12,807 nt of DNA from Pseudomonadota bacterium (GCA_023435545.1 JAEYRQ010000305.1:1-12807), one strand, 5' to 3'. Shown: positions 1-8,150, counted from the stretch's first letter. Notes: generated by a model not told the origin, from the sequence alone. Made by a program: numbers and translations.

Positions 1-1
1 G

Positions 2-757
2 CGCAAGGGTGCGGTCCACTTCAAGTCCGACAGCCGCGACCACACGCTGTGCTATTTCGACGGCGATCCTGCCGACCAGGCGCCGGCCTTCGAGATCGGC
101 ACGGCCGAGGAACTGGAGCAGGCCGCCGCGACCCTGGACCGTCTCGGGCATGACGTGCACGCCGGCACGGCCGCCGAATGCGACGCGCGCCATGTCCGCG
201 CCTTCATCGCGTTCCGCTGCCCCTCCGGCAACGGCATCGAACTGGTGCTCCGGCCCTCCCATTCCGGCACGCGCTATCACGGCACCCGCGACGCCGGCAT
301 CACCGGCTTCAGCCATGTCGGCTTCTTCTCCTCGGACGTGGAGCGCGACGAGCGGTTCTGGACCACCGTCTGCAACGCCCGCGTCTCGGACAGGATCGGC
401 GATGCGCCGCTGATGCGGATCGGCGCGATCCATCATTCCATTGCGCTGTTTCCCTGGCACACCGGCGGCATCCAGCACATCAACCACCAGGTCGCCTCGA
501 CCGACGATATCCAGCGCGCCAACAGCCTGATCCGCGAGCAGCAGATCCCGATCACCTTCGGTCCCGGCCGCCATCCCACCTCGTCGGCGCAGTTCCTGTA
601 TTTCCGCGGCCCCGAGGATCTGACGTTCGAATACTCCACCGGCGTGCGCGAGATCCTCGACGAGCCGGCCTGGCACGACCGTCAGTTTCCCTTCGAGCCG
701 CGCGGCTTCTGCCTGTGGGGAGCGAAGCCGGCGATCGCGGCCTTCAGCGACAACTGA
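2..757 (+). CDS. Extradiol ring-cleavage dioxygenase, VOC superfamily (partial, 5' end outside window)
   Basis: Only the last 251 residues are visible; the frame is open to the left edge, so the start lies outside. The protein resembles type I extradiol dioxygenases (catechol 2,3-dioxygenase / 2,3-dihydroxybiphenyl 1,2-dioxygenase type), which open a catechol ring next to its hydroxyls using Fe(II) and O2. The three expected metal ligands are in place in the C-terminal domain: His in GFSHVGF (codon at 314), His in INHQVAS (codon at 485) and Glu in LTFEYS (codon at 629). The second-sphere pattern also fits: a His-His pair in AIHHSIAL (from 431), GRH (His codon at 572) and a Tyr (codon at 599). 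After GRH the usual Asn-Asp is replaced by Thr-Ser, which may affect substrate choice. It begins the visible part of a meta-cleavage operon, 7 bases before the aldolase-fold gene. The family is clear; the substrate cannot be read from the sequence. Confidence 0.85.
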   Translation, partial: RKGAVHFKSDSRDHTLCYFDGDPADQAPAFEIGTAEELEQAAATLDRLGHDVHAGTAAECDARHVRAFIAFRCPSGNGIELVLRPSHSGTRYHGTRDAGITGFSHVGFFSSDVERDERFWTTVCNARVSDRIGDAPLMRIGAIHHSIALFPWHTGGIQHINHQVASTDDIQRANSLIREQQIPITFGPGRHPTSSAQFLYFRGPEDLTFEYSTGVREILDEPAWHDRQFPFEPRGFCLWGAKPAIAAFSDN

Positions 758-764
758 CCGGCCG

Positions 765-1442
765 ATGCTCGACACTCCAGCCACCGTCGACCTGGCCGTC
801 ACCGTGCGACGCGCCGCCCGTGCCATGGGCCGTCACGGGCTGACGCACGCCTACGGCCACTGCTCCGCCAGGATCGATGCCGCTACCTTCCTCGTCTGCC
901 CCGCCCAACCGCCCGGCCTTGTCCAGCCCGGCGAGGCGTGTGTGGAAGTGCCGGTTAATGGAGAACTGCCTGTCGGTGTGCTCGGCGAGGTGCGCATCCA
1001 CCAGCGCATCTACCGGGACCGGCCGGAGGCCGGCGGCGTCGTGCGCTTCATGTCGCCCAGTATGATGTCGCTGGCCGCACTCGGCCTGACGCCCAAGCCG
1101 CGACACGGCTTCGGCGCCTACTTCGCACCGGGTCCGGGGCTGTGGGACGACCCGCAGCTGATCCGCGACGCGGCGAAGGCCGATGGCGTCGCCGCGGCGA
1201 TGGGCGCGGGGGCTGCGGTGATGATGCGCGGCAATGGAGCCGTCACCGCCGGACGCGACCTGCCCGAGGCAGTGGTGCTGGCCTGGTATCTGGAGGACGC
1301 CTGTCGGGTCGAGCTGGAGGCGCTGAGGACAGGCATCGACGGCCCGGTGATGTCGCCCGAGGAGGCGCGCCTGCGCGCGACCCGTGAGGGCAGGATTTTC
1401 GAACGCATGTGGCAATATCTGACCGCGGGTGACCCGGAATGA
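765..1442 (+). CDS. Class II aldolase/adducin-fold protein lacking the zinc ligands; possible decarboxylase
   Basis: This 225-residue protein has the class II aldolase/adducin fold layout: GHCSAR (31-36) at the usual phosphate/carboxylate-binding GNxSxR site, a Glu in GEVRIH (E75) where the catalytic Glu sits in fuculose-1-phosphate aldolase, and a C-terminal glycine motif. The zinc site is altered: the usual HxH after the VV pair reads R94-F95-M96, and the third His of the usual xxHG motif is N157 (RGNG). It is therefore unlikely to be a classical zinc aldolase. To my recollection, the aromatic-pathway decarboxylases CmtD and PhtC have been placed in this superfamily, so decarboxylation of a carboxylated ring-cleavage product is a reasonable guess given its place between dioxygenase and dehydrogenase genes. 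No clear Shine-Dalgarno precedes the ATG, which lies 7 bases after the dioxygenase stop, so translation is probably coupled. Its stop overlaps the next start (ATGA). Family call is good; function is inferred. Confidence 0.8.
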   Translation: MLDTPATVDLAVTVRRAARAMGRHGLTHAYGHCSARIDAATFLVCPAQPPGLVQPGEACVEVPVNGELPVGVLGEVRIHQRIYRDRPEAGGVVRFMSPSMMSLAALGLTPKPRHGFGAYFAPGPGLWDDPQLIRDAAKADGVAAAMGAGAAVMMRGNGAVTAGRDLPEAVVLAWYLEDACRVELEALRTGIDGPVMSPEEARLRATREGRIFERMWQYLTAGDPE

Positions 1443-2965
1443 CGGCGACAATGACACGTGAGATTGACAGCGGACTCGCCGCCCCGGCGGTCCACACCGG
1501 TTCGGCTGTGCGCCGCATCGCCCATTTCATCGACGGTAGCTATGGCGAAGTCTGCCCCGACCGGGCCTTCGAGGACCGTTTCCCCGCGACCGGCGAGGTG
1601 ACGGCGCTCGTCCAGGAGTCGACGGCCGACGATGTCGACGCAGCCGTCGCCGCGGCCAAAAGGGCGCTCAAGGGGCCCTGGGGCCGCATGTCGGTTCCCG
1701 AACGCATAGCGATCCTCAGGCGGATCGTGGAGGAGGTGAACAGGCGCTTCGACGAATTCCTGCGCGCCGAGATTCTCGACACCGGCAAGCCGGTCTCGCT
1801 GGCGAGCCATATCGACATCCCGCGCGGTGCCGCGAACTTCGCGGTCTTCGCCGATCAGATCGCGACCCTGGGCTCCGAGGTCTTCCAGACCCCGACGCCC
1901 GACCGGGCCGATGCACTGAACTACGCGATCCGCGTGCCGCGCGGCGTCATTGCGGTCGTCTGTCCGTGGAACCTGCCGCTCCTGCTGATGACCTGGAAGG
2001 TCGCCCCTGCGCTCGCCTGCGGCAATACGGTCGTCGTCAAGCCGTCGGAGGAGACGCCGGCGACGGCGGCGCTGCTCGGCGAGGTGATGAACGCCGCCGG
2101 GGTGCCGCCGGGCGTCTACAACGTCGTCCACGGTTTTGGGCCGGGTTCTGCGGGCGAGTTCCTGACCACCCACCCGGATGTCGACGGCATCACCTTCACC
2201 GGCGAGACGACGACTGGTGAGGCGATCATGCGCGCCGCCGCCACCGGTGTCCGCCCGGTCTCGCTGGAACTGGGCGGCAAGAACCCCGGCCTGGTCTTCG
2301 ACGACGCCGATCTCGAGGCGACGCTGGAGGGGTTGTCGCGCGCCTGTTTCGCCAATACCGGCCAGGTCTGTCTCGGCACCGAGCGACTTTACGTCCAGCG
2401 CGGCATCTTCGATGTCTTCATCGAGCGGTTTGCAGAGCGGGCGAAGCAGTTCCGCTTCGGCGATCCGTTCAGCAAGGAGACGACGCTCGGCCCCCTGATC
2501 AGCGAGGTGCATCGCGAGAAGGTCCTGTCGTTCTACGACAAGGCCAGGTCCGAGGGGGCGACGGTTCTCGCCGGCGGCGGGGTGCCGGAGGTTCCGGGCT
2601 TCGGCGGCGGGTATTGGGCGGAGCCGACCATCTGGACCGGCCTGCCGCAGTCCTCATCGGTCGTCTCCGACGAGATCTTCGGACCCTGCACCCACGTGAT
2701 GCCTTTCGACGACGAGGACGAGGCGGTCGCGCTCGCCAACGACACCCGCTACGGCCTCGCAAACTCGATCTGGACCCGCGACGTCTCGCGCGCCCACAGG
2801 GTCGCCTCGCGGATCGAGGTCGGCATCTCCTGGGTGAATTGCTGGTTTCTTCGGGATCTCCGGACGCCGTTCGGTGGCGCCAAGATGTCCGGCATCGGCA
2901 GGGAAGGGGGCGTGCACTCCATGGAGTTCTACACCGAGCTGCGCAACGTTTGCGTCAAGCTCTGA
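1439..2965 (+). CDS. 2-Hydroxymuconic semialdehyde dehydrogenase-type aldehyde dehydrogenase
   Basis: This 508-residue NAD-dependent aldehyde dehydrogenase should oxidise the semialdehyde formed by ring cleavage to the dicarboxylate (2-hydroxymuconate or a substituted form). All core residues are present: N178 in PWNLP, K201 in VVKPSEE, E277 in LELGGKNP, the catalytic C311 in NTGQVCLGTE, and E412 in DEIFGP. The C-terminal block WVNCWFLRDLRTPFGG (465-480), followed by GIGREGG and an ending in ELRNVCVKL, is what I recall from the DmpC/XylG/PraB group rather than HpaE. The chosen start overlaps the previous stop as ATGA and gives about 25 more residues than usual before the conserved RIAHFIDG; an ATG at 1451 is an alternative. 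It is part of the same + strand operon, with 15 bases before the hydratase. Family is certain and the subfamily likely; the exact semialdehyde is unknown. Confidence 0.9.
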   Translation: MTATMTREIDSGLAAPAVHTGSAVRRIAHFIDGSYGEVCPDRAFEDRFPATGEVTALVQESTADDVDAAVAAAKRALKGPWGRMSVPERIAILRRIVEEVNRRFDEFLRAEILDTGKPVSLASHIDIPRGAANFAVFADQIATLGSEVFQTPTPDRADALNYAIRVPRGVIAVVCPWNLPLLLMTWKVAPALACGNTVVVKPSEETPATAALLGEVMNAAGVPPGVYNVVHGFGPGSAGEFLTTHPDVDGITFTGETTTGEAIMRAAATGVRPVSLELGGKNPGLVFDDADLEATLEGLSRACFANTGQVCLGTERLYVQRGIFDVFIERFAERAKQFRFGDPFSKETTLGPLISEVHREKVLSFYDKARSEGATVLAGGGVPEVPGFGGGYWAEPTIWTGLPQSSSVVSDEIFGPCTHVMPFDDEDEAVALANDTRYGLANSIWTRDVSRAHRVASRIEVGISWVNCWFLRDLRTPFGGAKMSGIGREGGVHSMEFYTELRNVCVKL

Positions 2966-2980
2966 TCGAGGACGCCACCC

Positions 2981-3763
2981 ATGCTCACCGATGATGAACG
3001 CCGGCAGGCGGTCGAGACCCTGCTCGAGGCCCATCGCACCAAGGTGCCATGCACGCAGCTCTCGACCACCTTTCCCCACATTACCCTTGACGACGCCTAT
3101 GCCATCTCCAGTGCCATTGCCGAACGGCGTGTGGCCGAGGGCAGGCGGCTGATCGGGCACAAGATCGGGCTCACCTCGAAGGCCATGCAGGCTTCCTCGC
3201 AGATCGACGAACCGGATTTCGGCTATCTGTTCGACGACATGCTGCTGGCCGACGGCGCCAGGGTGAAGCACGCGGACTTCTGCGTGCCGCGTGTCGAGCC
3301 GGAACTGACCTTCGTCTTGAAGGACCGGCTGAAGGGCCCGGGCGTCGGACTGGTCGATGTGCTCAGGGCGACCGAGTACGTCGTGCCCTCGATCGAGATC
3401 ATCGATGCGCGCGTACAGAACCCGCGCAAGATCTTCGACACTGTGGCCGACAACGGCGCCGCCGCAGGCATCGTGCTCGGCGGTCGCCCGGTCAGACCGG
3501 GCGAGGTTGACCTCCGATGGGTCGGAGCGATCTTCTACCGCAACTCCGAGATCGAGGAGACGGGGATCGCCGCGGGCGTGCTGGGACATCCGGCGATGGC
3601 GATCGCCTGGCTAGCCAACAGGATCGCGCCGTTCGGCGGCACGCTCGAGCCCGGCCACACCACGCTGTCGGGCTCGTTCACCCGGCCCGTCTGGGCCGAT
3701 CCCGGCGATACGCTGCACGCCGATTTCGGCCCGCTCGGCAGCGTCGCGGTGCAGTTCATCTGA
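2981..3763 (+). CDS. hpaH: 2-Oxo-hept-4-ene-1,7-dioate / 2-oxopent-4-enoate hydratase, HpaH-like
   Basis: This 260-residue protein belongs to the MhpD/HpaH hydratase-decarboxylase family, which adds water to a 2-oxo-4-enoate in the lower meta-cleavage pathway, giving a 4-hydroxy-2-oxo acid for an aldolase. GHKIGLTSKAMQASSQI (59-75) closely matches my recollection of E. coli HpaH, as do the FDTVADN and WLAN segments. The divalent-metal carboxylates E106 and E108 (VEPELTF) and E139 (IEIID) and the active-site K61 are present. Compared with E. coli HpaH it lacks a short insert before the PRKIFDT segment. A Shine-Dalgarno GAGG lies about 10 bases before the ATG. It is the last gene of the + strand operon and converges on the peptidase gene across 28 bases. 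The enzyme class is secure. The exact substrate, and whether it is closer to the sister 4-oxalocrotonate decarboxylases, is less so; the hpaH symbol is by similarity only. Confidence 0.85.
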   Translation: MLTDDERRQAVETLLEAHRTKVPCTQLSTTFPHITLDDAYAISSAIAERRVAEGRRLIGHKIGLTSKAMQASSQIDEPDFGYLFDDMLLADGARVKHADFCVPRVEPELTFVLKDRLKGPGVGLVDVLRATEYVVPSIEIIDARVQNPRKIFDTVADNGAAAGIVLGGRPVRPGEVDLRWVGAIFYRNSEIEETGIAAGVLGHPAMAIAWLANRIAPFGGTLEPGHTTLSGSFTRPVWADPGDTLHADFGPLGSVAVQFI

Positions 3764-3791
3764 GCTGATCGCCAGCTTTCGCCTACTGCAT

Positions 3792-4796
3792 TCAGCGCGG
3801 GAAGCGGTCGCGGTAAGCGGGCCACTGGGCGGGTCCACGCCCGTCCTGGCCGGCCTCGTAGACGGCCCTGGAGATGGCCCGCGCCAGGCAGCGGGCAGCC
3901 GCCGCGCCGATCCGCATCATGTCCACGACCGGATCGTTTAGTGCCTTCTTGCCCGTTGCCACGGCGAATACGGTATCGCCGTCGAGGGGCGTGTGCACGG
4001 GGTGGATCGCCCGCGCCATGCCGTCCTGGGCCATGACGGCGAGGCGCTTTGCTTCTGCCTTGGTGAAGATCGCATCGGTGGCGACCAGTGCCGGCGTTGT
4101 CGAGGACAGCGCATCGAGCTTGGAGTAGGGGGCTAGCGCGGCATCGTCCACATGCGCCGGCAAACCATGGCCGCCGTACTCCTCGCCCGCCTCCCAGGCG
4201 CCGGCCCAGAAATGCGGACCTTCGCCGATCGCGACGCGCCCGACGCAGTTGACGGCGACGATGGCGGCGACGGTGAAGCCGTCCTCTGTCACCAGCGAGG
4301 CCGTGCCGAGACCCCCGCGCAGCGTCGCGGTGGTCGCGCCGAGCCCGGCGCCCGCCGAGCCGATGGTGAAGTCCAGATCCGCCGCTTCGCAGGCGGCCCA
4401 GCCGAAGTCCCGGTAGGGCGGGAACTTGCCCCAGTCCTTGTCGCCGCCGTTGATCAGATCGAACAGGATCGCCTGCGGCACGATCGGCACCGTCACCGGA
4501 CCGATCTGGAAGCCGCGGCCCTTGTCCCGGAGCCAGGCCTGCACACCAGAGGCGGCGTCGAGCCCGTAGGCCGAGCCGCCCGAAATCACGATCGCATCCA
4601 CGCCCGGCACGGTCATTTCGGGCGCCAGCAGCTCTGTATCGCGCGTGCCCGGACCGCCGCCCCGAACGTCGACCGATGCCACCGATGGCTGGTCGCAGAG
4701 GATGACGGTGGTGCCCGACATCAGGCGGTCGTCGTCGGCGTTGCCGACCGACAGGCCGGCCACGTCGGTGAGGCTGTTTCTTGGTCCAGGAATCAT
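3792..4796 (-). CDS. P1 family (DmpA/S58-type) N-terminal nucleophile aminopeptidase/amidase
   Basis: This 334-residue protein is a member of the DmpA/BapA/NylC family, autoprocessed Ntn hydrolases that cleave N-terminal residues, beta-peptides or amides. Family blocks appear in order: NSLTDVAGLSVGN (7-19), GGGPGTRDTE (47-55), ISGGSAYGLDAA (71-82), a glycine-rich GSAGAGLGA stretch (147-154) and AVNCVG (181-186). The self-cleavage/nucleophile site is expected at S232/T233 in SSTTPALVATDA, so Thr233 is the likely new N-terminal nucleophile. The residue before it is Ser where many relatives have Asn. There is no signal peptide, so it is probably cytoplasmic. The ATG fits the family N-terminus but has only a poor Shine-Dalgarno. 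It lies downstream of the liv binding-protein gene on the same strand but beyond a terminator, and is probably its own unit. Its substrate is unknown. Confidence 0.88.
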   Translation of the reverse strand: MIPGPRNSLTDVAGLSVGNADDDRLMSGTTVILCDQPSVASVDVRGGGPGTRDTELLAPEMTVPGVDAIVISGGSAYGLDAASGVQAWLRDKGRGFQIGPVTVPIVPQAILFDLINGGDKDWGKFPPYRDFGWAACEAADLDFTIGSAGAGLGATTATLRGGLGTASLVTEDGFTVAAIVAVNCVGRVAIGEGPHFWAGAWEAGEEYGGHGLPAHVDDAALAPYSKLDALSSTTPALVATDAIFTKAEAKRLAVMAQDGMARAIHPVHTPLDGDTVFAVATGKKALNDPVVDMMRIGAAAARCLARAISRAVYEAGQDGRGPAQWPAYRDRFPR

Positions 4797-4871
4797 GTCG
4801 ACAGCGTATCCACTCGAGGCTGGCGCGCAAGATCGACGCTCATTGCGGGGGAAGGACCTTCGAAGAAGCAG

Positions 4872-4896
4872 AAAGCCCGGCGCGGGGCCGGGCTTT
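4872..4896 (-). terminator. Rho-independent-like terminator after the liv binding-protein gene
   Basis: A perfect 9-bp inverted repeat, AAAGCCCGG (4872-4880) and CCGGGCTTT (4888-4896), encloses a 7-base loop. Read on the - strand it begins 24 bases after the stop of the binding-protein gene and is followed by a T/C-rich run (CTGCTTCTTC), a modest U tract. It should end the liv transcript before the peptidase gene. Confidence 0.7.
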
Positions 4897-4920
4897 CCGT
4901 CGAACCCGATCGCCGCGCGA

Positions 4921-6024
<1,104 letters not shown>

Positions 6025-6047
6025 GAAGTCCACTCCCTCCAGAATTC

Positions 6048-6088
6048 GGGCCGGTTCGGCCCCTGGGTTTCTCCCGGGACATGCCCGG
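6048..6088 (-). other. Two small stem-loops in the leader of the liv binding-protein gene
   Basis: GGGCCG (6048-6053) pairs with CGGCCC (6057-6062) over a 3-base loop, and CCGGG (6074-6078) pairs with CCCGG (6084-6088) over 5 bases. Both lie in the 140-base gap just upstream of the Shine-Dalgarno. They could protect the mRNA 5' end or mark processing from the livHMGF transcript; no U tract follows, so a terminator is unlikely. Confidence 0.35.
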
Positions 6089-6094
6089 TTGAAG

Positions 6095-6125
6095 CCTATA
6101 TTGCACGGTTTTTCAGGATAAGGAA
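6095..6125 (-). promoter_or_regulatory. Candidate promoter for the liv binding-protein gene
   Basis: This is an A/T-rich patch in GC-rich surroundings. On the - strand it reads TTCCTT, 17 bases, then AATATA, or alternatively TATAGG as the -10. Matches to the sigma70 consensus are weak, especially at -35. The support is mainly position and composition, about 75 bases upstream of the ATG. Confidence 0.25.
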
Positions 6126-6164
6126 CGGTCGCCGGATGAAAGGTCGGCAATGTTCCACTCCGGT

Positions 6165-6509
6165 TCAGGATTGCCGGTCGCGCCAGGCGAAGGGTCCTGC
6201 CCGCTCGTACAGCCAACTGTACTGGGTGACCATCTGCCGGACCCGCATCAGCCGGTATCCGAGCATGCCGAAGACGGCCAGGATCACCAGGTCGACCAGG
6301 TAGTAGTGCAGCGACAGCAGCGACCCTTCGAACAGCGAGAAGTGCAGGAAACGCGCCGCGCCGGCCAGCAGGAGCAAATAAAGCGGCAGCTGCCAGAGCG
6401 GCCGCCAGGTGGAGGCGATCGCGCGGCCGGTCATGAAGGCGGCACCGCCGCCGAGGAATACCGTCACCAGCAGGAATACGCCGAAATTGTCTTCCCAAAG
6501 GAGTCCCAT
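6165..6509 (-). CDS. Small membrane protein in liv operon, DUF6867-like
   Basis: This 114-residue protein has about three hydrophobic segments (roughly 10-28, 40-58 and 67-86) and a basic, aromatic C-terminal tail. It has no enzyme motifs. I recall short proteins of this type, named DUF6867, beside livHMGF genes in alphaproteobacteria; the assignment is from memory of layout and size. The gene starts 7 bases after the livF stop with an AGG-type Shine-Dalgarno (TGAGGCGCAG before the ATG), so it is almost certainly co-transcribed with the transporter. A role as an accessory or stabilising subunit of the permease is inference from position only. The function is unknown. Confidence 0.75.
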   Translation of the reverse strand: MGLLWEDNFGVFLLVTVFLGGGAAFMTGRAIASTWRPLWQLPLYLLLLAGAARFLHFSLFEGSLLSLHYYLVDLVILAVFGMLGYRLMRVRQMVTQYSWLYERAGPFAWRDRQS

Positions 6510-6516
6510 CTGCGCC

Positions 6517-7254
6517 TCAGTGCCGTCCGCCTTCGAGATAGGCCGAGCGAACCTCCTCGCGGGCGAGGAGTTCGCTCCCCGTGCCGCTCATCGTGATCGA
6601 CCCGTTGACCATGACATAGCCGCGATGCGCCAGCTTCAGCGCATGGTAGGCGTTCTGCTCGACGAGGAACACGGTGAGGCCTTCCGCGCGGTTCAGTTCA
6701 CCGATGACCTCGAAGATCTGCTTTACGATCAGCGGTGCCAGGCCGAGGGACGGTTCGTCGAGCAGCAGCAGCCGCGGACGGCTCATGAGGGCCCGGGCGA
6801 TCGCGAGCATTTGCTGCTCGCCGCCCGACAGCGTTCCGCCGCGCTGGGACATCCGCTTCTTCAGCACAGGGAACAGCGTGTAGACCCTCTGCAGATCCGC
6901 CTCGAATGTCGACATGTCGGTGATCGAGGCGCCCATCTGCAGGTTCTCGAATACGGTCATCCTGGGAAATATCCGGCGACCCTCGGGCGACTGGGCGATC
7001 CTGAGGCGCATGATCTCGTGCGTGGGCATGCGCGTGATGTCGGTGCCGTCGAAGACGATCGACCCGGCGCTTGCCCGCGGGCTGCCGCAGATCGTCATCA
7101 TCAGCGTCGACTTGCCGGCGCCGTTCGCGCCGATCAGGGTGACGATCTCGCCGGGGCGGACTTCCATGTCGACGCCACGCAGGGCGATGATCTTGCCGTA
7201 GTGCGTCTCGACGCCGCGGACGGCGAGCAGGGGGATTTCCGTCGCCTCGGTCAT
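6517..7254 (-). CDS. livF: Branched-chain amino acid ABC transporter ATP-binding protein LivF
   Basis: This 245-residue cytoplasmic ATPase is one of the two nucleotide-binding subunits of the liv importer. Walker A GANGAGKST is at 42-50, the Q-loop is Q88 within IAQSPEGRRIF, the signature LSGGEQQ is at 142-148 and Walker B LLLLDEP is at 162-168. LVEQN (197-201) stands where other ABC ATPases have the switch histidine; that replacement is normal for LivF. The C-terminal VRSAYLEGG is also typical. The start overlaps the livG stop (ATGA at 7251-7254), indicating coupled translation. The length is normal for the family. IAQSPEGRRIF and the short length separate it from LivG. Confidence 0.95.
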   Translation of the reverse strand: MTEATEIPLLAVRGVETHYGKIIALRGVDMEVRPGEIVTLIGANGAGKSTLMMTICGSPRASAGSIVFDGTDITRMPTHEIMRLRIAQSPEGRRIFPRMTVFENLQMGASITDMSTFEADLQRVYTLFPVLKKRMSQRGGTLSGGEQQMLAIARALMSRPRLLLLDEPSLGLAPLIVKQIFEVIGELNRAEGLTVFLVEQNAYHALKLAHRGYVMVNGSITMSGTGSELLAREEVRSAYLEGGRH

Positions 7255-8150
7255 GTATCGGCTCCGTCGTCGGCGATGGCTTCGACCTCGCGCTCGACCT
7301 CCTCGACCTCCTCGTCCTCGACGCCCAGATACGCCGCGATCACCGACGGATCGTTCCGAACGTATTCTGGCGTCCCGTCAGAGATCTTCTCGCCGTAGTC
7401 GAGCACGATGACGTGGTCGGAGATCTCCATCACCACGCTCATGTCATGCTCGATCAGCAGCACCGACGTGCCGTGGTTGTCCCGGATATACCGCAACAGC
7501 TCATTCAGCTCCGCCGATTCCCGCGGATTGAGGCCGGCGGCCGGCTCGTCGAGGCAGAGCAGTTCCGGACCGGTGCACATCGCCCGGGCGATCTCCAGGC
7601 GGCGCTGGGCACCGTATGGCAGGTCGGCGGCAGGGTCGTCGGCGCGATCGGTGAGATTGATGTGCTCGAGCCAGTACTTCGCCTTCTCGACCGCGTCCTG
7701 CTCCGAACGGCGGAAATGCGCCAGGCCGAAGATTCCCCCGAATGTGAAGTAGGAATCGACCATCAGCCGGTTGTGCTGGGCGACCATCAGGTTTTCGAGC
7801 ACCGTCATGCCGCCGAACAGGCGAATGTTCTGGAAGGTGCGCGCCACCCTGGCCTGGGCCGCGATGCGGAAATCCGGCATCCGTTCGAGCAGGAAGGTCT
7901 CGCCGCCGGTCTGGCGCATCGTGATCATGCCTTCGGTCGGCTTGTAGAAGCCGGTGAGGCAGTTGAATACCGTCGTCTTGCCGGCGCCGTTCGGGCCGAT
8001 GATCGCGGTGATGTCCCCGCGCCCGACCGAGAAGCTCAAGTCGTCGACGGCCACGAGTCCGCCGAACCGCATCGTCAGGTGCTCGACGGTCAGCACCGGG
8101 TCTTCCAACCAGCGCGGCGCGGTGGCCGCCGGGAGTGCTGCAGCCGTCAT
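7251..8150 (-). CDS. livG: Branched-chain amino acid ABC transporter ATP-binding protein LivG
   Basis: This 299-residue ATPase is the second nucleotide-binding subunit. Walker A GPNGAGKTT is at 52-60, the Q-loop Q107 lies in ARTFQNIRLF, the signature is LPYGAQRR (177-184), Walker B LLCLDEP is at 197-203 and the switch His is H235 in LIEHDM. The long insert after the Q-loop (about 124-175) and the C-terminal IAAYLG are LivG-like. The frame stays open far upstream, but the ATG at 8150 overlaps the livM stop (ATGA) and fits the family N-terminus. The protein runs about 20 residues past the usual LivG end in a strongly acidic tail (278-299, rich in Glu, Asp and Val). The signature reads LPYGAQ where LSYGQQ is usual; both are mild departures. 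Confidence 0.95.
   Translation of the reverse strand: MTAAALPAATAPRWLEDPVLTVEHLTMRFGGLVAVDDLSFSVGRGDITAIIGPNGAGKTTVFNCLTGFYKPTEGMITMRQTGGETFLLERMPDFRIAAQARVARTFQNIRLFGGMTVLENLMVAQHNRLMVDSYFTFGGIFGLAHFRRSEQDAVEKAKYWLEHINLTDRADDPAADLPYGAQRRLEIARAMCTGPELLCLDEPAAGLNPRESAELNELLRYIRDNHGTSVLLIEHDMSVVMEISDHVIVLDYGEKISDGTPEYVRNDPSVIAAYLGVEDEEVEEVEREVEAIADDGADT

Noticed and set aside
1118..2512. Long - strand open frame (464 residues) opposite the dehydrogenase gene
   Set aside because: The translation is Arg/Gly/Asp-rich with no family motifs, and the + strand has an intact aldehyde dehydrogenase. It is a GC-rich antisense frame.
3762..3778. Small stem (AGCTG/CAGCT) at the end of the hydratase gene as a terminator
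   Set aside because: The stem has only 5 bp, overlaps the stop codon and has just three T's after it. It is too weak to call.
3535..4830. Long - strand open frame in another frame over the peptidase gene
   Set aside because: It is extremely Arg-rich and low in complexity, and the true gene in the neighbouring frame shows the full P1 family motifs.
4797..4871. Promoter for the P1-family hydrolase gene
   Set aside because: The best boxes (TTGCGC-16-TACGCT) match poorly and would start transcription only a few bases before the ATG.
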